This document shows, piece after piece, positions 36,368 through 45,829 of a DNA stretch of 64,000 bases; the stretch's first letter is position 1; the number at the start of each line of letters is the position of its first letter. The translations under genes were made by a program, and so were the position numbers. The DNA comes from Flavobacterium limnosediminis JC2902 (GTDB lineage Bacteria > Bacteroidota > Bacteroidia > Flavobacteriales > Flavobacteriaceae): positions 248,001 to 312,000 of the forward strand of contig NZ_AVGG01000002.1 of the NCBI RefSeq assembly GCF_000498535.1, in the 5' to 3' direction. The notes below the pieces were generated by a model. It saw only the letters and a program-made list of their open reading frames with translations, searched no databases and was not told the DNA's origin.

Positions 36368-36440
<73 letters not shown>

Positions 36441-36477
36441 ATTTGATGATCTTTTAAAACTTTCATCTGAGTTTTGG

Positions 36478-36550
<73 letters not shown>

Positions 36551-36587
36551 ATTTGATGATCTTTTAAAACTTTCATCTAAGTTTTGG

Positions 36588-36660
<73 letters not shown>

Positions 36661-36672
36661 ATTATTGAGGTG

Positions 36673-36706
36673 CAAATATAGACAAATATTTTTTTTTAAA
36701 ACCAAA
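36673..36706 (-). promoter_or_regulatory. Promoter of the tRNA-Gly array
   Basis: On the minus strand TTTG (36703-36706), a 22-bp spacer and TATATTTG (36673-36680) fit the Bacteroidota -33/-7 promoter. Transcription would begin about 9 nt before the first tRNA. Confidence 0.75.
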
Positions 36707-36832
36707 CTTTTTTCAAAAAAATATCATTCACTTTGAAGCAACTTTTAAACTGTTTTTTCATCTATTAGATAAATGATTTATTTTTAAACCATTAGGCACA
36801 CAAAAAGTCTCACTAAACACAACTGGAAAATC

Positions 36833-37270
36833 ATGATTCTAATCCGACAAATAGAAGCCGAAGACACATTTTCTGTCAGACAACCCGTTTTAAGACCGGG
36901 CAAATCAATAGAAAGTTGCCATTTCGAAGGGGACAATTTGGGAACAACAGCCCACTTTGGTCTTTCAGAAAACGAAGAATTGCTTGCTGTGGTCTCACTC
37001 TACAAAACAAATTATCCCAATTGCAAAATAGAAAACCAATTCCAAATGCGTGGTATGGCAGTTTTGGAAAAACACCAGCGTATGGGTTTGGGAGAACAAT
37101 TGGTTAAAAAAGCGGAGCATTACGTGAGAGAAAAAAACGGAAAGCTGATCTGGTTTAATGCCCGAGAAAAAGCAGTTCCTTTTTACGAGAAACTAGGATA
37201 CAAAATCAACGGAAACCCTTTTGAAATAAACGATATCGGCACGCATTTCGTAATGTACAAGCGCCTTTAA
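36833..37270 (+). CDS. GNAT-family N-acetyltransferase
   Basis: Cytoplasmic acetyltransferase of 145 residues. The acetyl-CoA loop is QRMGLGEQL (about 82-90), preceded by the strand MRGMAVL and followed by WFNAREKAVPFYEKLGYK, the classic end of GNAT motif B. Substrate unknown. It ends 67 bp before the L,D-transpeptidase ATG and may be co-transcribed with it. Confidence 0.88.
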   Translation: MILIRQIEAEDTFSVRQPVLRPGKSIESCHFEGDNLGTTAHFGLSENEELLAVVSLYKTNYPNCKIENQFQMRGMAVLEKHQRMGLGEQLVKKAEHYVREKNGKLIWFNAREKAVPFYEKLGYKINGNPFEINDIGTHFVMYKRL

Positions 37271-37337
37271 AATGTTAAATAACGATGACAAAACTCATAT
37301 TTTTTGTAACTTTCACGGTGCAAAAACAATATTAATC

Positions 37338-38930
37338 ATGTCCTACAAATACCTCTTTTTTTTACTTCCGATACTTTTTATAAACTGTAAAAAAGAGATT
37401 GCTTTGGCCAAAAACAGCCAGCAGGACACTTTAAAAGTCATCCCGATTTATTCTCCGAAATCAATAGTCTTTGACAGTGCTGTGCTTTGGGACAAGCAGG
37501 AGCGTACAAAAGAATTCTACCGCAACAATCTTTTCAAAACAGTCTGGACCGAAAACGAAGACCGAAAGGCACTTATCGACTTAATAAAAGATTCTGAAAA
37601 CGAAGGACTGACTCCGGAGGATTACAACTACAGCTCTCTGGAAAAACAAGAGAACCTGAAAGTAAAATTAACCGCGGGCGAATTGATCGCCTACGATATT
37701 CTTTTAACCGAATCTTTTCAAAAATTGGCCAATCACCTCTATAACGGAAAATTGAATCCGAGACAATTGTATTCCAACTGGGACGTCGGCAACAAAAAAC
37801 TGAAAGCCATCGACTTACTTCAGGAAGCAATCCGACATCATGCCGTGGAGACAACATTGGACACCTTAAAACCAACCCACGTCGCATACAAACTTCTGAA
37901 AAAAAGTCTGAAAAAAATAAATGAAATGCCGAGTGACGACTTCAGTCCCATCACGATTGAAGATAAGATAAAGCCCGGCGACACCACATCAACCATTAAA
38001 GCCATCAAAAAAAGACTCATTTACTGGGGCGATTACACAGAAACGGATGTGCTGACCAAAATTTACGACGATGAAACCGCTACTGCCGTAAAAAAATTCC
38101 AGCAACGACATGGCTTACTGGCTGACGGAATCATCGGAAACAACACGATTACAGCTCTGAACTTCACAAAAGAACAGCGAACCCAACAAATACTTGCGAA
38201 TCTGGAACGCTGGAAATGGTTTCCGAGAGATTTAGGCGAGAATTATATCGTTATCAATATCCCCGATTTCAAATTACATGTCATAAAAGGGAACGATACG
38301 GTACGATCACACAAAATCGTGGTGGGAAAAGAAAAACGCCAAACTCCGGTTTTGTCTTCAAAATTCAGCAATCTTGTGATCAACCCCACCTGGACTGTTC
38401 CGCCCACAATCATAAAAGAGGATTTGGGTCCTACCGCTGCAAAGAACAGAGGTTATTTCGCATCTACAAGAATAACCATTTACGACTCAAAAGGGCAACA
38501 AGTTGACCCATACAGTTGGAATGCAGCGAAACCAAACAATTACAGATACGTACAAAAACCGGGAAGCAACAACTCATTAGGTCTGGTAAAATTCAATTTC
38601 CCCAACGGCCATTTGGTTTATCTCCATGACACCAACCATAAAGAATTGTTCGAATTAAGCGGAAGAGCTTTAAGTTCGGGTTGTATCCGTGTGGACAATC
38701 CGCTGGATCTGGCTTACTACATTCTGGAAACCGACCAAAGTGTTATGAATCAGAAAAGAGTCGAAAAACTTATTGCCAGCGGAAAAACTTCGGGAATACC
38801 ATTAAAAAAATCCATTCAGATTCATGTACTGTATTGGACAGCGTGGATGAATGAGAATGGATTTCAGTTTCGAAACGATATTTACAACCTCGATTCCGAA
38901 TTATATCAAAAACTAAGAAATCAGCTTTGA
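37338..38930 (+). CDS. L,D-transpeptidase, YcbB-like lipoprotein
   Basis: Murein cross-linking enzyme of 530 residues. A lipoprotein signal (MSYKYLFFLLPILFINC) is followed by a helical scaffold domain, a PG_binding_1 domain (about 205-265, with VKKFQQRHGLLADGIIGNNT) and a YkuD catalytic domain whose active site is HDTNHK ... GRALSSGCIRVDNP with the catalytic Cys. The domain order matches E. coli LdtD (YcbB). I took the ATG at 37338 because it gives the signal peptide; an in-frame ATG at 37272 gives a poor N terminus. Its 3' end overlaps the converging second L,D-transpeptidase gene by 18 bp. Confidence 0.92.
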   Translation: MSYKYLFFLLPILFINCKKEIALAKNSQQDTLKVIPIYSPKSIVFDSAVLWDKQERTKEFYRNNLFKTVWTENEDRKALIDLIKDSENEGLTPEDYNYSSLEKQENLKVKLTAGELIAYDILLTESFQKLANHLYNGKLNPRQLYSNWDVGNKKLKAIDLLQEAIRHHAVETTLDTLKPTHVAYKLLKKSLKKINEMPSDDFSPITIEDKIKPGDTTSTIKAIKKRLIYWGDYTETDVLTKIYDDETATAVKKFQQRHGLLADGIIGNNTITALNFTKEQRTQQILANLERWKWFPRDLGENYIVINIPDFKLHVIKGNDTVRSHKIVVGKEKRQTPVLSSKFSNLVINPTWTVPPTIIKEDLGPTAAKNRGYFASTRITIYDSKGQQVDPYSWNAAKPNNYRYVQKPGSNNSLGLVKFNFPNGHLVYLHDTNHKELFELSGRALSSGCIRVDNPLDLAYYILETDQSVMNQKRVEKLIASGKTSGIPLKKSIQIHVLYWTAWMNENGFQFRNDIYNLDSELYQKLRNQL

Positions 38931-39623
38931 TTGTTTTTCGTAGGTTCTTGAAGGATGGTAGATAAACAAACAGGATTTGTTTTTAATCAGGTTGATGATT
39001 TCTTTATGAATAGCATAAGGAACCGCAGGACAACCTTGGCTTCTGCCTAATCTACCTTGTTGTTTAATGATACTTTCCGCCGCATAATCAGCACCGTGCA
39101 TAACAACTGCTCTGTTTCTGGCGTTACTGTTGATTCCGGATTCCAGACCGTCCAATTTCAAAGACAATCCGTGTTTACCGTTATATGTTTCACCGGTCGT
39201 GTAAAAACCTAAACTGCTTTTATAGGAATTGGATTCATTTGAGAAAGAAGTCGCAAATTCTTCGCCACTGTTTCTACCATGAGATACCACCGACTGCAAT
39301 AAAACCGTATTAGTCAACATATCGATTACCCAAAGACGTTTTTGAGTCGAAGACAAACTGAAGTCAACAATAGTCAAAACATCCTTTTGAATAACACCCT
39401 GCTCCTTTAACTGAAGATAACCCTCTACCCCTTTTGAAAAAGCTTCCATTTTGGGCATTGTAAAAGAATTTAAATTCAAAGAACCATATAAATTCTTAAC
39501 CTTTAATTCCAATGAAGATTTGGCACTTGCAGCCAAAGCTTTCGGATCGCTGTTTACTTTTACCGTTACGGGTTTGAACGATGAAAGAAACAAAAACAAA
39601 AATGGCAATAATCTGTAATTCAT
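38913..39623 (-). CDS. L,D-transpeptidase catalytic domain family protein (YkuD_2 type)
   Basis: Secreted protein of 236 residues with signal peptide MNYRLLPFLFLFLSSFKP and a YkuD_2-type domain: VVSHGRNSGEEFATSFSNE, VVMHGADYA and the catalytic GRSQGCPAVP with the Cys. This family differs from the YcbB type in its GCPAV core. The ATG at 39623 is preferred over 39662 because of the signal peptide and a consensus promoter ending at 39660. It converges on, and overlaps by 18 bp, the other transpeptidase gene. Confidence 0.9.
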   Translation of the reverse strand: MNYRLLPFLFLFLSSFKPVTVKVNSDPKALAASAKSSLELKVKNLYGSLNLNSFTMPKMEAFSKGVEGYLQLKEQGVIQKDVLTIVDFSLSSTQKRLWVIDMLTNTVLLQSVVSHGRNSGEEFATSFSNESNSYKSSLGFYTTGETYNGKHGLSLKLDGLESGINSNARNRAVVMHGADYAAESIIKQQGRLGRSQGCPAVPYAIHKEIINLIKNKSCLFIYHPSRTYEKQSKLIS

Positions 39624-39659
39624 TGATAATCTTATTGTTATGCTGTAATTAAGTTGAGT

Positions 39660-39690
39660 CAAAAGTATACAAATATTTTAAACCTCCAAA
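39660..39690 (-). promoter_or_regulatory. Consensus promoter of the YkuD_2 gene
   Basis: On the minus strand TTTG (39687-39690), 19 bp, then TACTTTTG (39660-39667): both elements and the spacing match the Bacteroidota sigma-A-type consensus. The predicted leader is about 33 nt. Confidence 0.8.
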
Positions 39691-39791
39691 TTTTTTTTGC
39701 ATTATATCGGTAATATTTAACATTTTATCGACACTTTAATATCTGTATCGTTAAACATTTCTTAATATTTATAAGGGTTTCGGGAAATATT

Positions 39792-39799
39792 TATCTTTG
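39792..39799 (+). promoter_or_regulatory. Putative -7 box for the DUF5916 gene
   Basis: TATCTTTG lies 28 bp before the ATG at 39828. No TTTG is found at the usual -33 position. Confidence 0.5.
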
Positions 39800-39827
39800 A
39801 CATGTCAATCATCAAAAAAATCAAAAA

Positions 39828-42251
39828 ATGAAATTAAAGCTGTCATTATTAATAAGCTTTATTTGGTCTTCCATAGTTTTTTCACAAGAAAACCCAACTG
39901 CCTCATCACCAGCTAGTCCCGAAAAAAAGACTCTTACTGCATTAAAAATAGATCAGAACGTTACCATAGACGGAAAACTTGACGAACCATTCTGGAGCAA
40001 TGCCCAATCCGCAACAGATTTTGTAATGTTTCAGCCTGATAATGGAAAACCAGAACTCGAGGAAGAAAAATCTATTGTAAAGATAGCCTATGACAATGAG
40101 GGCTTATATATAGGAGCCGAGTTATACCAAAATAAAGAAAACATCCTCAAGGAAATCACCCAAAGGGACAATTTCGGAACGTCCGATCATTTCGGAATAT
40201 TTTTAAACGGTTATAATGACGGACAGCAGGACTTCCGACTTATAGTCAGCGCCGCAGGAACACAAATGGACTGTATCGCCACTCAGGAAAACGGGGAAGA
40301 TTACTCCTGGGATGCGATTTGGTACAGTGAAGTCAAACAGACCGATTTCGGCTGGGTGGTTGAAATGAAAATTCCGTATGCCGCCATCCGGTTTTCATCA
40401 AAAGACAAACAAACATGGGGCTTGAATATATTCAGGGAAGTACGTTACAAAAAACAAAAATACGCCTGGAATAAAATTGACACCAACATTGGAAACATCA
40501 TACAACAGGCCGGAATCTTAACCGGAATTGAAAATATAAAACCGCCAACACGACTATTCTTTATCCCTTATGCGTCGAGTTACGTAAATCATAATGACGC
40601 CGGAACCGAAACCACCTTTAAAGGGGGAATGGACATTAAATACGGTATCAACGACTCTTTTACCCTCGATGCGATTTTGGTACCTGACTTTGGTCAGACC
40701 ACTTTTGACAATAAAATCCTTAATCTTGGTCCGTTCGAACAGCAACTGAATGAAAACCGTTCTTTTTTTACCGAAGGAACCGATTTGTTCAACAAGGGCG
40801 GATTGTTCTATTCGCGAAGAATCGGAAGCACGCCTTCCGGGGATGTGACATTAAATGATAATGAAGAAATCGAGAAGATGCCGGCCGCCATTGACCTGCT
40901 CAATGCCCTGAAAGTTTCCGGACGAACATCCAAAGGATTGGGTATCGGAGTTCTGAATGCCGTTACCGAAGAAACGAAAGCAACCGTAATCAATACCGCA
41001 ACCGGAGAAAAAAGAGGTGTAGTGGTGGAACCATTGGCCAATTACAACGTATTGGTATTCGATCAGCGTTTCCGAAAAAACTCCTCCATCACCCTTGTAA
41101 ACACCAATGTAACCCGTGACGGCAGTTTCAGGGATGCGAACGTTTCGGCTTTATTATTCGACCTGAATACCAAAGGAAACACCTACAAACTTTCGGGAAA
41201 TTTCAAGTACAATCACATTAACGACGTCGAGGATAAAAACGGATACAGTTCCAATATTTATCTCGCGAAAACTTTCGGAAAATACCGTTTTAACGCAGGT
41301 GCGAATTACGTTTCCGAAGATTTTGACATTAACGATTTAGGGATCAACTTCACCAATAATTACCATAACGCATTTGCGAATTTCAGTTATCGAATTTTGA
41401 ATCCCACCAAAATTTTCAACACTTTCTACCTGAACGCCAACAGTTCCTTAGAATGGCAAAACACCACCGGATTAGTTCAGAACGCATGGTTTAGCGGAAG
41501 CATGAACGCATCGAACAAAAGAAATGATGACTTTGGAATCGGGGTCGATATTAATCCGATTGTAACCTACGATTTTTACCAACCGCGAACCGCAGGACGC
41601 TATGTTTACCGACCTAAAAATATAGGCGGCTGGATTTATTATTCTTCCAATTACAACAATCCGTTTGCCATAGATTTCAATCCGTATTTCTACGTTTACG
41701 ATCAGGACAAACGCAATTCTTATGGGTTTAACCTGAGTCCCCGTTACCGTTTCAGCGATCAATTATTCCTTACTTACGGGTTGAATATCGCCAGAGACAA
41801 CGACGACAAAGGCTATGTGGACCATAAGGATACCGACATCATCTTTGCTAACAGGGATGTAACAACCATAGAAAACTCTATCGGTGGAAAATATGCCGTG
41901 AACAGTAAAATGACCTTTAATCTGAGAGTGCGTTATTATTGGTCGTATTCCGAAATCAAAAACTACCTAACCCTTTTGGAGGACGGTTATTTCGAACCGA
42001 ACACCACTTACGACGAAAACAACAACGATAATTTCAAATCATGGAATTATGATTTATCCTACACTTGGTGGTTTGCTCCGGGCAGTCAGGTATCGGTTTT
42101 GTACCGAAATAACGCAACTCATTACGAACAGCGTTTAAATAAAAATATAATTGATAACTTAGCACATACTTTAGAGAACGATTTAAACCATACGTTTTCT
42201 GTGAGTGTTAAATATTTTATTGATTATAACAAAGCCAAAAACTGGCTGTAA
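39828..42251 (+). CDS. DUF5916 outer membrane protein with CBM9-like N-terminal domain
   Basis: 807-residue secreted protein. After the signal peptide (LLISFIWSSIVFSQ) comes a CBM9-like beta-sandwich (about 38-225, including ITIDGKLDEPFW-type start VTIDGKLDEPFWSNA and WGLNIFREVRYKKQ), then a long DUF5916 region rich in alternating aromatic/polar strands typical of an outer membrane beta-barrel. Function is unknown; a carbohydrate-related role is only suggested by the CBM9 fold. gpmI follows 4 bp later, so the two are probably co-transcribed. Confidence 0.9.
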   Translation: MKLKLSLLISFIWSSIVFSQENPTASSPASPEKKTLTALKIDQNVTIDGKLDEPFWSNAQSATDFVMFQPDNGKPELEEEKSIVKIAYDNEGLYIGAELYQNKENILKEITQRDNFGTSDHFGIFLNGYNDGQQDFRLIVSAAGTQMDCIATQENGEDYSWDAIWYSEVKQTDFGWVVEMKIPYAAIRFSSKDKQTWGLNIFREVRYKKQKYAWNKIDTNIGNIIQQAGILTGIENIKPPTRLFFIPYASSYVNHNDAGTETTFKGGMDIKYGINDSFTLDAILVPDFGQTTFDNKILNLGPFEQQLNENRSFFTEGTDLFNKGGLFYSRRIGSTPSGDVTLNDNEEIEKMPAAIDLLNALKVSGRTSKGLGIGVLNAVTEETKATVINTATGEKRGVVVEPLANYNVLVFDQRFRKNSSITLVNTNVTRDGSFRDANVSALLFDLNTKGNTYKLSGNFKYNHINDVEDKNGYSSNIYLAKTFGKYRFNAGANYVSEDFDINDLGINFTNNYHNAFANFSYRILNPTKIFNTFYLNANSSLEWQNTTGLVQNAWFSGSMNASNKRNDDFGIGVDINPIVTYDFYQPRTAGRYVYRPKNIGGWIYYSSNYNNPFAIDFNPYFYVYDQDKRNSYGFNLSPRYRFSDQLFLTYGLNIARDNDDKGYVDHKDTDIIFANRDVTTIENSIGGKYAVNSKMTFNLRVRYYWSYSEIKNYLTLLEDGYFEPNTTYDENNNDNFKSWNYDLSYTWWFAPGSQVSVLYRNNATHYEQRLNKNIIDNLAHTLENDLNHTFSVSVKYFIDYNKAKNWL

Positions 42252-42255
42252 CAGC

Positions 42256-43773
42256 ATGAATAAGAAAGTAATTTTAATGATTTTGGACGGTTGGGGAAAA
42301 TCTCCCGACCCGAAAGTTTCCGCAATAGACAATGCCAACGTTCCGTTCATCAACAGTTTATACACGAAATATCCCAATGCCCAATTAAGAACCGACGGTT
42401 TAAATGTTGGCTTACCCGACGGACAAATGGGAAATTCCGAAGTAGGCCACATGAACCTTGGTGCAGGACGCATTGTGTATCAGGATCTGGCAAAAATTAA
42501 TCTGGCGGTGGAACACAAATCCTTAAACCAGGAAAAAGTACTTAACGACGCTTTTACTTACGCGAAGCAGAACAACAAAAAAGTTCACTTTTTAGGTTTG
42601 GTTTCCGATGGCGGTGTGCATTCTCATACTTCACATTTAAGAGGTTTACTGGATGCCGCACAGGATTTCGGGCTGGAAAATGTATACGTTCACGCTTTCA
42701 CTGACGGACGTGATGTCGATCCGAAATCGGGCGCAAAATACATTCAGGATTTACAAAGTTACCTTCAAAATTCATCCGCAAAACTGGCTTCCGTTATCGG
42801 GCGCTATTATGCGATGGACAGGGACAAACGTTGGGAACGAATTAAAAAAGCGTACGATCTGATTGTAAACGGAACCGGAATCCATTCCATCGATGCGGTA
42901 AACAGTATTTTAACCAGTTATCACAATCATGTTACCGATGAATTCATCGAACCGATTTTAATGGTCGACATGAACAACCAACCGATTGCGACGGTTCAGG
43001 ATGACGATGTGGTTATCTTCTTCAATTTCAGAACCGACAGAGGCCGCCAATTAACCGAAGCCTTATCACAGCAGGATTTCCACGAACAAAACATGCACAA
43101 ACTGTCGTTGTATTATGTTACGATGACCAATTACGACGATACTTTCAAAAATGTTCATGTGATTTACGACAAAGACAACATCACTGAAACTTTGGGTGAA
43201 GTTTTGGAATACAACAATAAACTGCAAATCCGAATTGCCGAAACTGAAAAATATCCGCACGTGACGTTTTTCTTTTCCGGAGGACGTGAAACCCCTTTTA
43301 TTGGCGAAAGACGCTTACTTTGTCCGTCGCCAAAAGTAGCTACATACGATTTGCAACCCGAAATGAGTGCCTTCGAAATAAAAGACAAATTAATTCCCGA
43401 ACTAAAAAAAGGGGAAGTCGATTTCGTTTGTTTAAATTTTGCCAACGGTGATATGGTTGGACACACCGGCGTTATGGAAGCAGCTATCAAAGCCTGTGAA
43501 GCAGTAGATGTTTGCGTGAAAGAAGTCATCGAAACCGCTCTGGAAAACAATTACACAACTATCGTAATTGCCGATCACGGAAATTGCGAAACCATGATTA
43601 ACCCGGACGGAAGCCCGAATACCGCCCACACAACAAATCCGGTTCCTATTATTTTGGTAGATAAAGAATTAAAACAAATTCACGATGGTGTTTTAGGCGA
43701 CATTGCTCCTACTATTTTGGATTTAATGGGAATTGAGAAACCGGAAGCCATGACACAACATTCTCTTTTATAA
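42256..43773 (+). CDS. gpmI: 2,3-bisphosphoglycerate-independent phosphoglycerate mutase GpmI
   Basis: Glycolytic enzyme that interconverts 3- and 2-phosphoglycerate using two manganese ions. The 505 residues begin MNKKVILMILDGWGKS; metal ligand D11 and phosphorylated S61 (GNSEVGHMNLGAGR) are visible, as are HAFTDGRDVDP, FFNFRTDRGRQLTE and the second metal site IADHGNCE. I rejected a longer start at 42205, which would lie inside the upstream gene. Length is typical (about 510). Confidence 0.96.
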   Translation: MNKKVILMILDGWGKSPDPKVSAIDNANVPFINSLYTKYPNAQLRTDGLNVGLPDGQMGNSEVGHMNLGAGRIVYQDLAKINLAVEHKSLNQEKVLNDAFTYAKQNNKKVHFLGLVSDGGVHSHTSHLRGLLDAAQDFGLENVYVHAFTDGRDVDPKSGAKYIQDLQSYLQNSSAKLASVIGRYYAMDRDKRWERIKKAYDLIVNGTGIHSIDAVNSILTSYHNHVTDEFIEPILMVDMNNQPIATVQDDDVVIFFNFRTDRGRQLTEALSQQDFHEQNMHKLSLYYVTMTNYDDTFKNVHVIYDKDNITETLGEVLEYNNKLQIRIAETEKYPHVTFFFSGGRETPFIGERRLLCPSPKVATYDLQPEMSAFEIKDKLIPELKKGEVDFVCLNFANGDMVGHTGVMEAAIKACEAVDVCVKEVIETALENNYTTIVIADHGNCETMINPDGSPNTAHTTNPVPIILVDKELKQIHDGVLGDIAPTILDLMGIEKPEAMTQHSLL

Positions 43774-43806
43774 TATCAGTCTCTGTTTCCGGAAAAAATC
43801 AAAATT

Positions 43807-44355
43807 ATGAAAACGACAGTCACTTTATTGGCCATGACAGTTTCATTATGGAATTGCAAAGCTCAATCAAAACCGATTCCAATTATGTCTTCGGAAACCA
43901 CCGTGGTACAAACCAAAGACACATTAATAGGCAAGCAGTCCAAGGAAGCTTTGTTAAAAAATCCGTACAGTCTTTGGTACAATCCGAATCACGAAAACTA
44001 CAAACCAAACGCCGCTACCCTATCCGAATTAAAAAAGCACATGACAGGCGTTTCCGTTACTGTATTTATGGGGACATGGTGCGAAGACAGTCAGCAACAA
44101 ATCCCCTGTTTTTACAAAATCCTGGAGGCACTGCAATTTGACAACGCCAACGTTAGCCTGATTGCTGTCGACAAGAACAAAATCACTCCGCAACAGTTTG
44201 AAAAAGGACTGGACATCACCAATGTACCAACCTTTATCTTCTACAGAAACGGAAAAGAAATTCATCGTATCGTAGAGCGACCAATGGAAACACTGGAAAA
44301 AGACATGTTGAAAATCCTTTCGGGACAACCTTACAAACACGCTTATCAGAACTAA
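43807..44355 (+). CDS. Thioredoxin-like lipoprotein with WCEDS motif
   Basis: 182 residues: a lipoprotein-type signal (MKTTVTLLAMTVSLWNC) and a thioredoxin fold (about 80-178). The usual CxxC site reads TWCEDSQQQIPCF, so the second redox cysteine is replaced by Ser and another Cys lies six residues on. Cis-proline is in TNVPTFIFYRNGK. Such CEDS-type proteins are of uncertain redox role. It lies 33 bp after gpmI and ends at a strong terminator. Confidence 0.82.
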   Translation: MKTTVTLLAMTVSLWNCKAQSKPIPIMSSETTVVQTKDTLIGKQSKEALLKNPYSLWYNPNHENYKPNAATLSELKKHMTGVSVTVFMGTWCEDSQQQIPCFYKILEALQFDNANVSLIAVDKNKITPQQFEKGLDITNVPTFIFYRNGKEIHRIVERPMETLEKDMLKILSGQPYKHAYQN

Positions 44356-44390
44356 TCAGGGTCATTTCACCTTAAAAAAAGATAAAAAAC

Positions 44391-44426
44391 AAAAAGGTTA
44401 GCATCTATATATTAGCTAACCCTTTT
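44391..44426. terminator. Bidirectional terminator between thioredoxin-like and CoA-transferase genes
   Basis: ggttagc (44396-44402) and gctaacc (44415-44421) pair, flanked by A-run and T-run on both sides, ending two convergent genes. Confidence 0.85.
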
Positions 44427-44429
44427 TTG

Positions 44430-45704
44430 TTATTGGCCTTTCAGCATCGCATGGTATTCCCTTTCAATCCATTCCTGATGGTTGGGGTGTGCGATTTTAA
44501 CCATTTCGGCGAAACGTTGTTTTAATGTTTTTCCGTATAAATTAGCGATACCGTTTTCCGTAATAATGTGTTGGACGTGCGATCTCGTGGTTACAACTCC
44601 GGCACCCTGTTTTAAATATGGAACAATCCGGCTTTCTCCTTTTTTGGTTACCGATGGCAACGCAATGATTGCTTTCCCGCCTTCACTTAAAGAAGCGCCT
44701 CGGATAAAATCCATTTGTCCGCCCACACCGGAATACATTTTTGCTCCTATGGAATCGGCACAAACCTGTCCGGTCACATCCACTTCGATAGCCGAATTAA
44801 TGGCCACCATTCTCGGGTTTCTTCTGATTACTGCCGTATCATTCACATACGATGACTCCCGCATTTCAATAAACGGATTATCATTCACAAAATCGTACAA
44901 CCGTTGCGAACCGATTAAAAAAGTAGCCAAAGCCCTTCCGCGGTTCACGCCCTTATAATTGCAGTTAATCACATCACTTTCAATCAGATCGATCACGCCG
45001 TCTGAGAACATTTCGGTGTGCAATCCCAGATCTTTGTGATTGGTCAGTTTTGCCAAAGCCGCATTCGGAATGGAACCGATTCCCATTTGCAGCGTGCTTC
45101 GATCTTCAATCAGACTCGCTACAAAACCACCGATTTTTTCTTCTTCCGGAGAAATCACCGCCATGCCATGACCGTGAATTACTTCATCAACTTCCACCAG
45201 ATAATCAATTTCGGAAACATGCAAAATACCGTCACCAAAAGTTCTTGGCATTTTCGGATTGACCTGTGCCACTACAATTTTGGCATTTTCAATAGCAGCC
45301 AAAGAAGCCTCCACTGAAACCCCTAACGAGCAATACCCATGCTTATCCGGCGGGGAAACATGAATAAAGACAACATCTAAATGCACTGCTTTTTTTCGGA
45401 ACAACTGAGGCAATTCACTGAGAAAAACAGGCGTATAGGAACCGTTTCCGGCAGTCAGTGTGTGACGCACATTACTTCCGATGAAAAACGAATTCACATG
45501 AAAACTTTCCGACAATTCGGGATTTGCATAAGGTGCTTCTCCTTCCGTATGCAGGTGACAAACCTCAACATTTCGCAATTCCGAAGCTCTTTCGGCCAAC
45601 GCTTTCGTTAAAACAGACGGAGCGGCAGCGGCAGCCTGCACATAAATTCGGTTACCGGATTGCACTACTTTGACAGCTTCTGCTGCCGAAACATACTTAC
45701 TCAT
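44430..45704 (-). CDS. Acetyl-CoA hydrolase/transferase family (acyl-CoA:acetate CoA-transferase)
   Basis: Class I CoA-transferase of 424 residues, cytoplasmic, moving CoA between acetate and another short acyl group. Catalytic Glu231 lies in GLHTEMFSDG; the glycine-rich GVGGQMDFIRGASLS near residue 335 binds CoA. The ATG at 45704 (MSKYVSAAEAV) is supported by a TAATTTTG box 15 bp upstream; an earlier ATG at 45722 would lie on that box. The exact acyl partner (butyrate, succinate, 4-hydroxybutyrate) is not determined. Confidence 0.9.
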   Translation of the reverse strand: MSKYVSAAEAVKVVQSGNRIYVQAAAAAPSVLTKALAERASELRNVEVCHLHTEGEAPYANPELSESFHVNSFFIGSNVRHTLTAGNGSYTPVFLSELPQLFRKKAVHLDVVFIHVSPPDKHGYCSLGVSVEASLAAIENAKIVVAQVNPKMPRTFGDGILHVSEIDYLVEVDEVIHGHGMAVISPEEEKIGGFVASLIEDRSTLQMGIGSIPNAALAKLTNHKDLGLHTEMFSDGVIDLIESDVINCNYKGVNRGRALATFLIGSQRLYDFVNDNPFIEMRESSYVNDTAVIRRNPRMVAINSAIEVDVTGQVCADSIGAKMYSGVGGQMDFIRGASLSEGGKAIIALPSVTKKGESRIVPYLKQGAGVVTTRSHVQHIITENGIANLYGKTLKQRFAEMVKIAHPNHQEWIEREYHAMLKGQ

Positions 45705-45719
45705 ACCTTGAATTTTAAA

Positions 45720-45727
45720 CAAAATTA
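45720..45727 (-). promoter_or_regulatory. Putative -7 box for the CoA-transferase gene
   Basis: The minus strand reads TAATTTTG, 15 bp before the ATG at 45704, predicting a leader of about 12 nt. Confidence 0.5.
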
Positions 45728-45801
45728 AGCCGTATGAAGTTACGAAAACATGACAAAACTCATAACAAAATATCGAATAAAGATTTATCGTCAGAATATT
45801 G

Positions 45802-45809
45802 TATTTTTG
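45802..45809 (+). promoter_or_regulatory. Putative -7 box for map
   Basis: TATTTTTG followed by CAG lies 20 bp before the ATG at 45830, supporting that start over an in-frame ATG at 45734 that lies upstream of the box. Confidence 0.6.
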
Positions 45810-45829
45810 CAGTCCAACAATTTGAAGAT

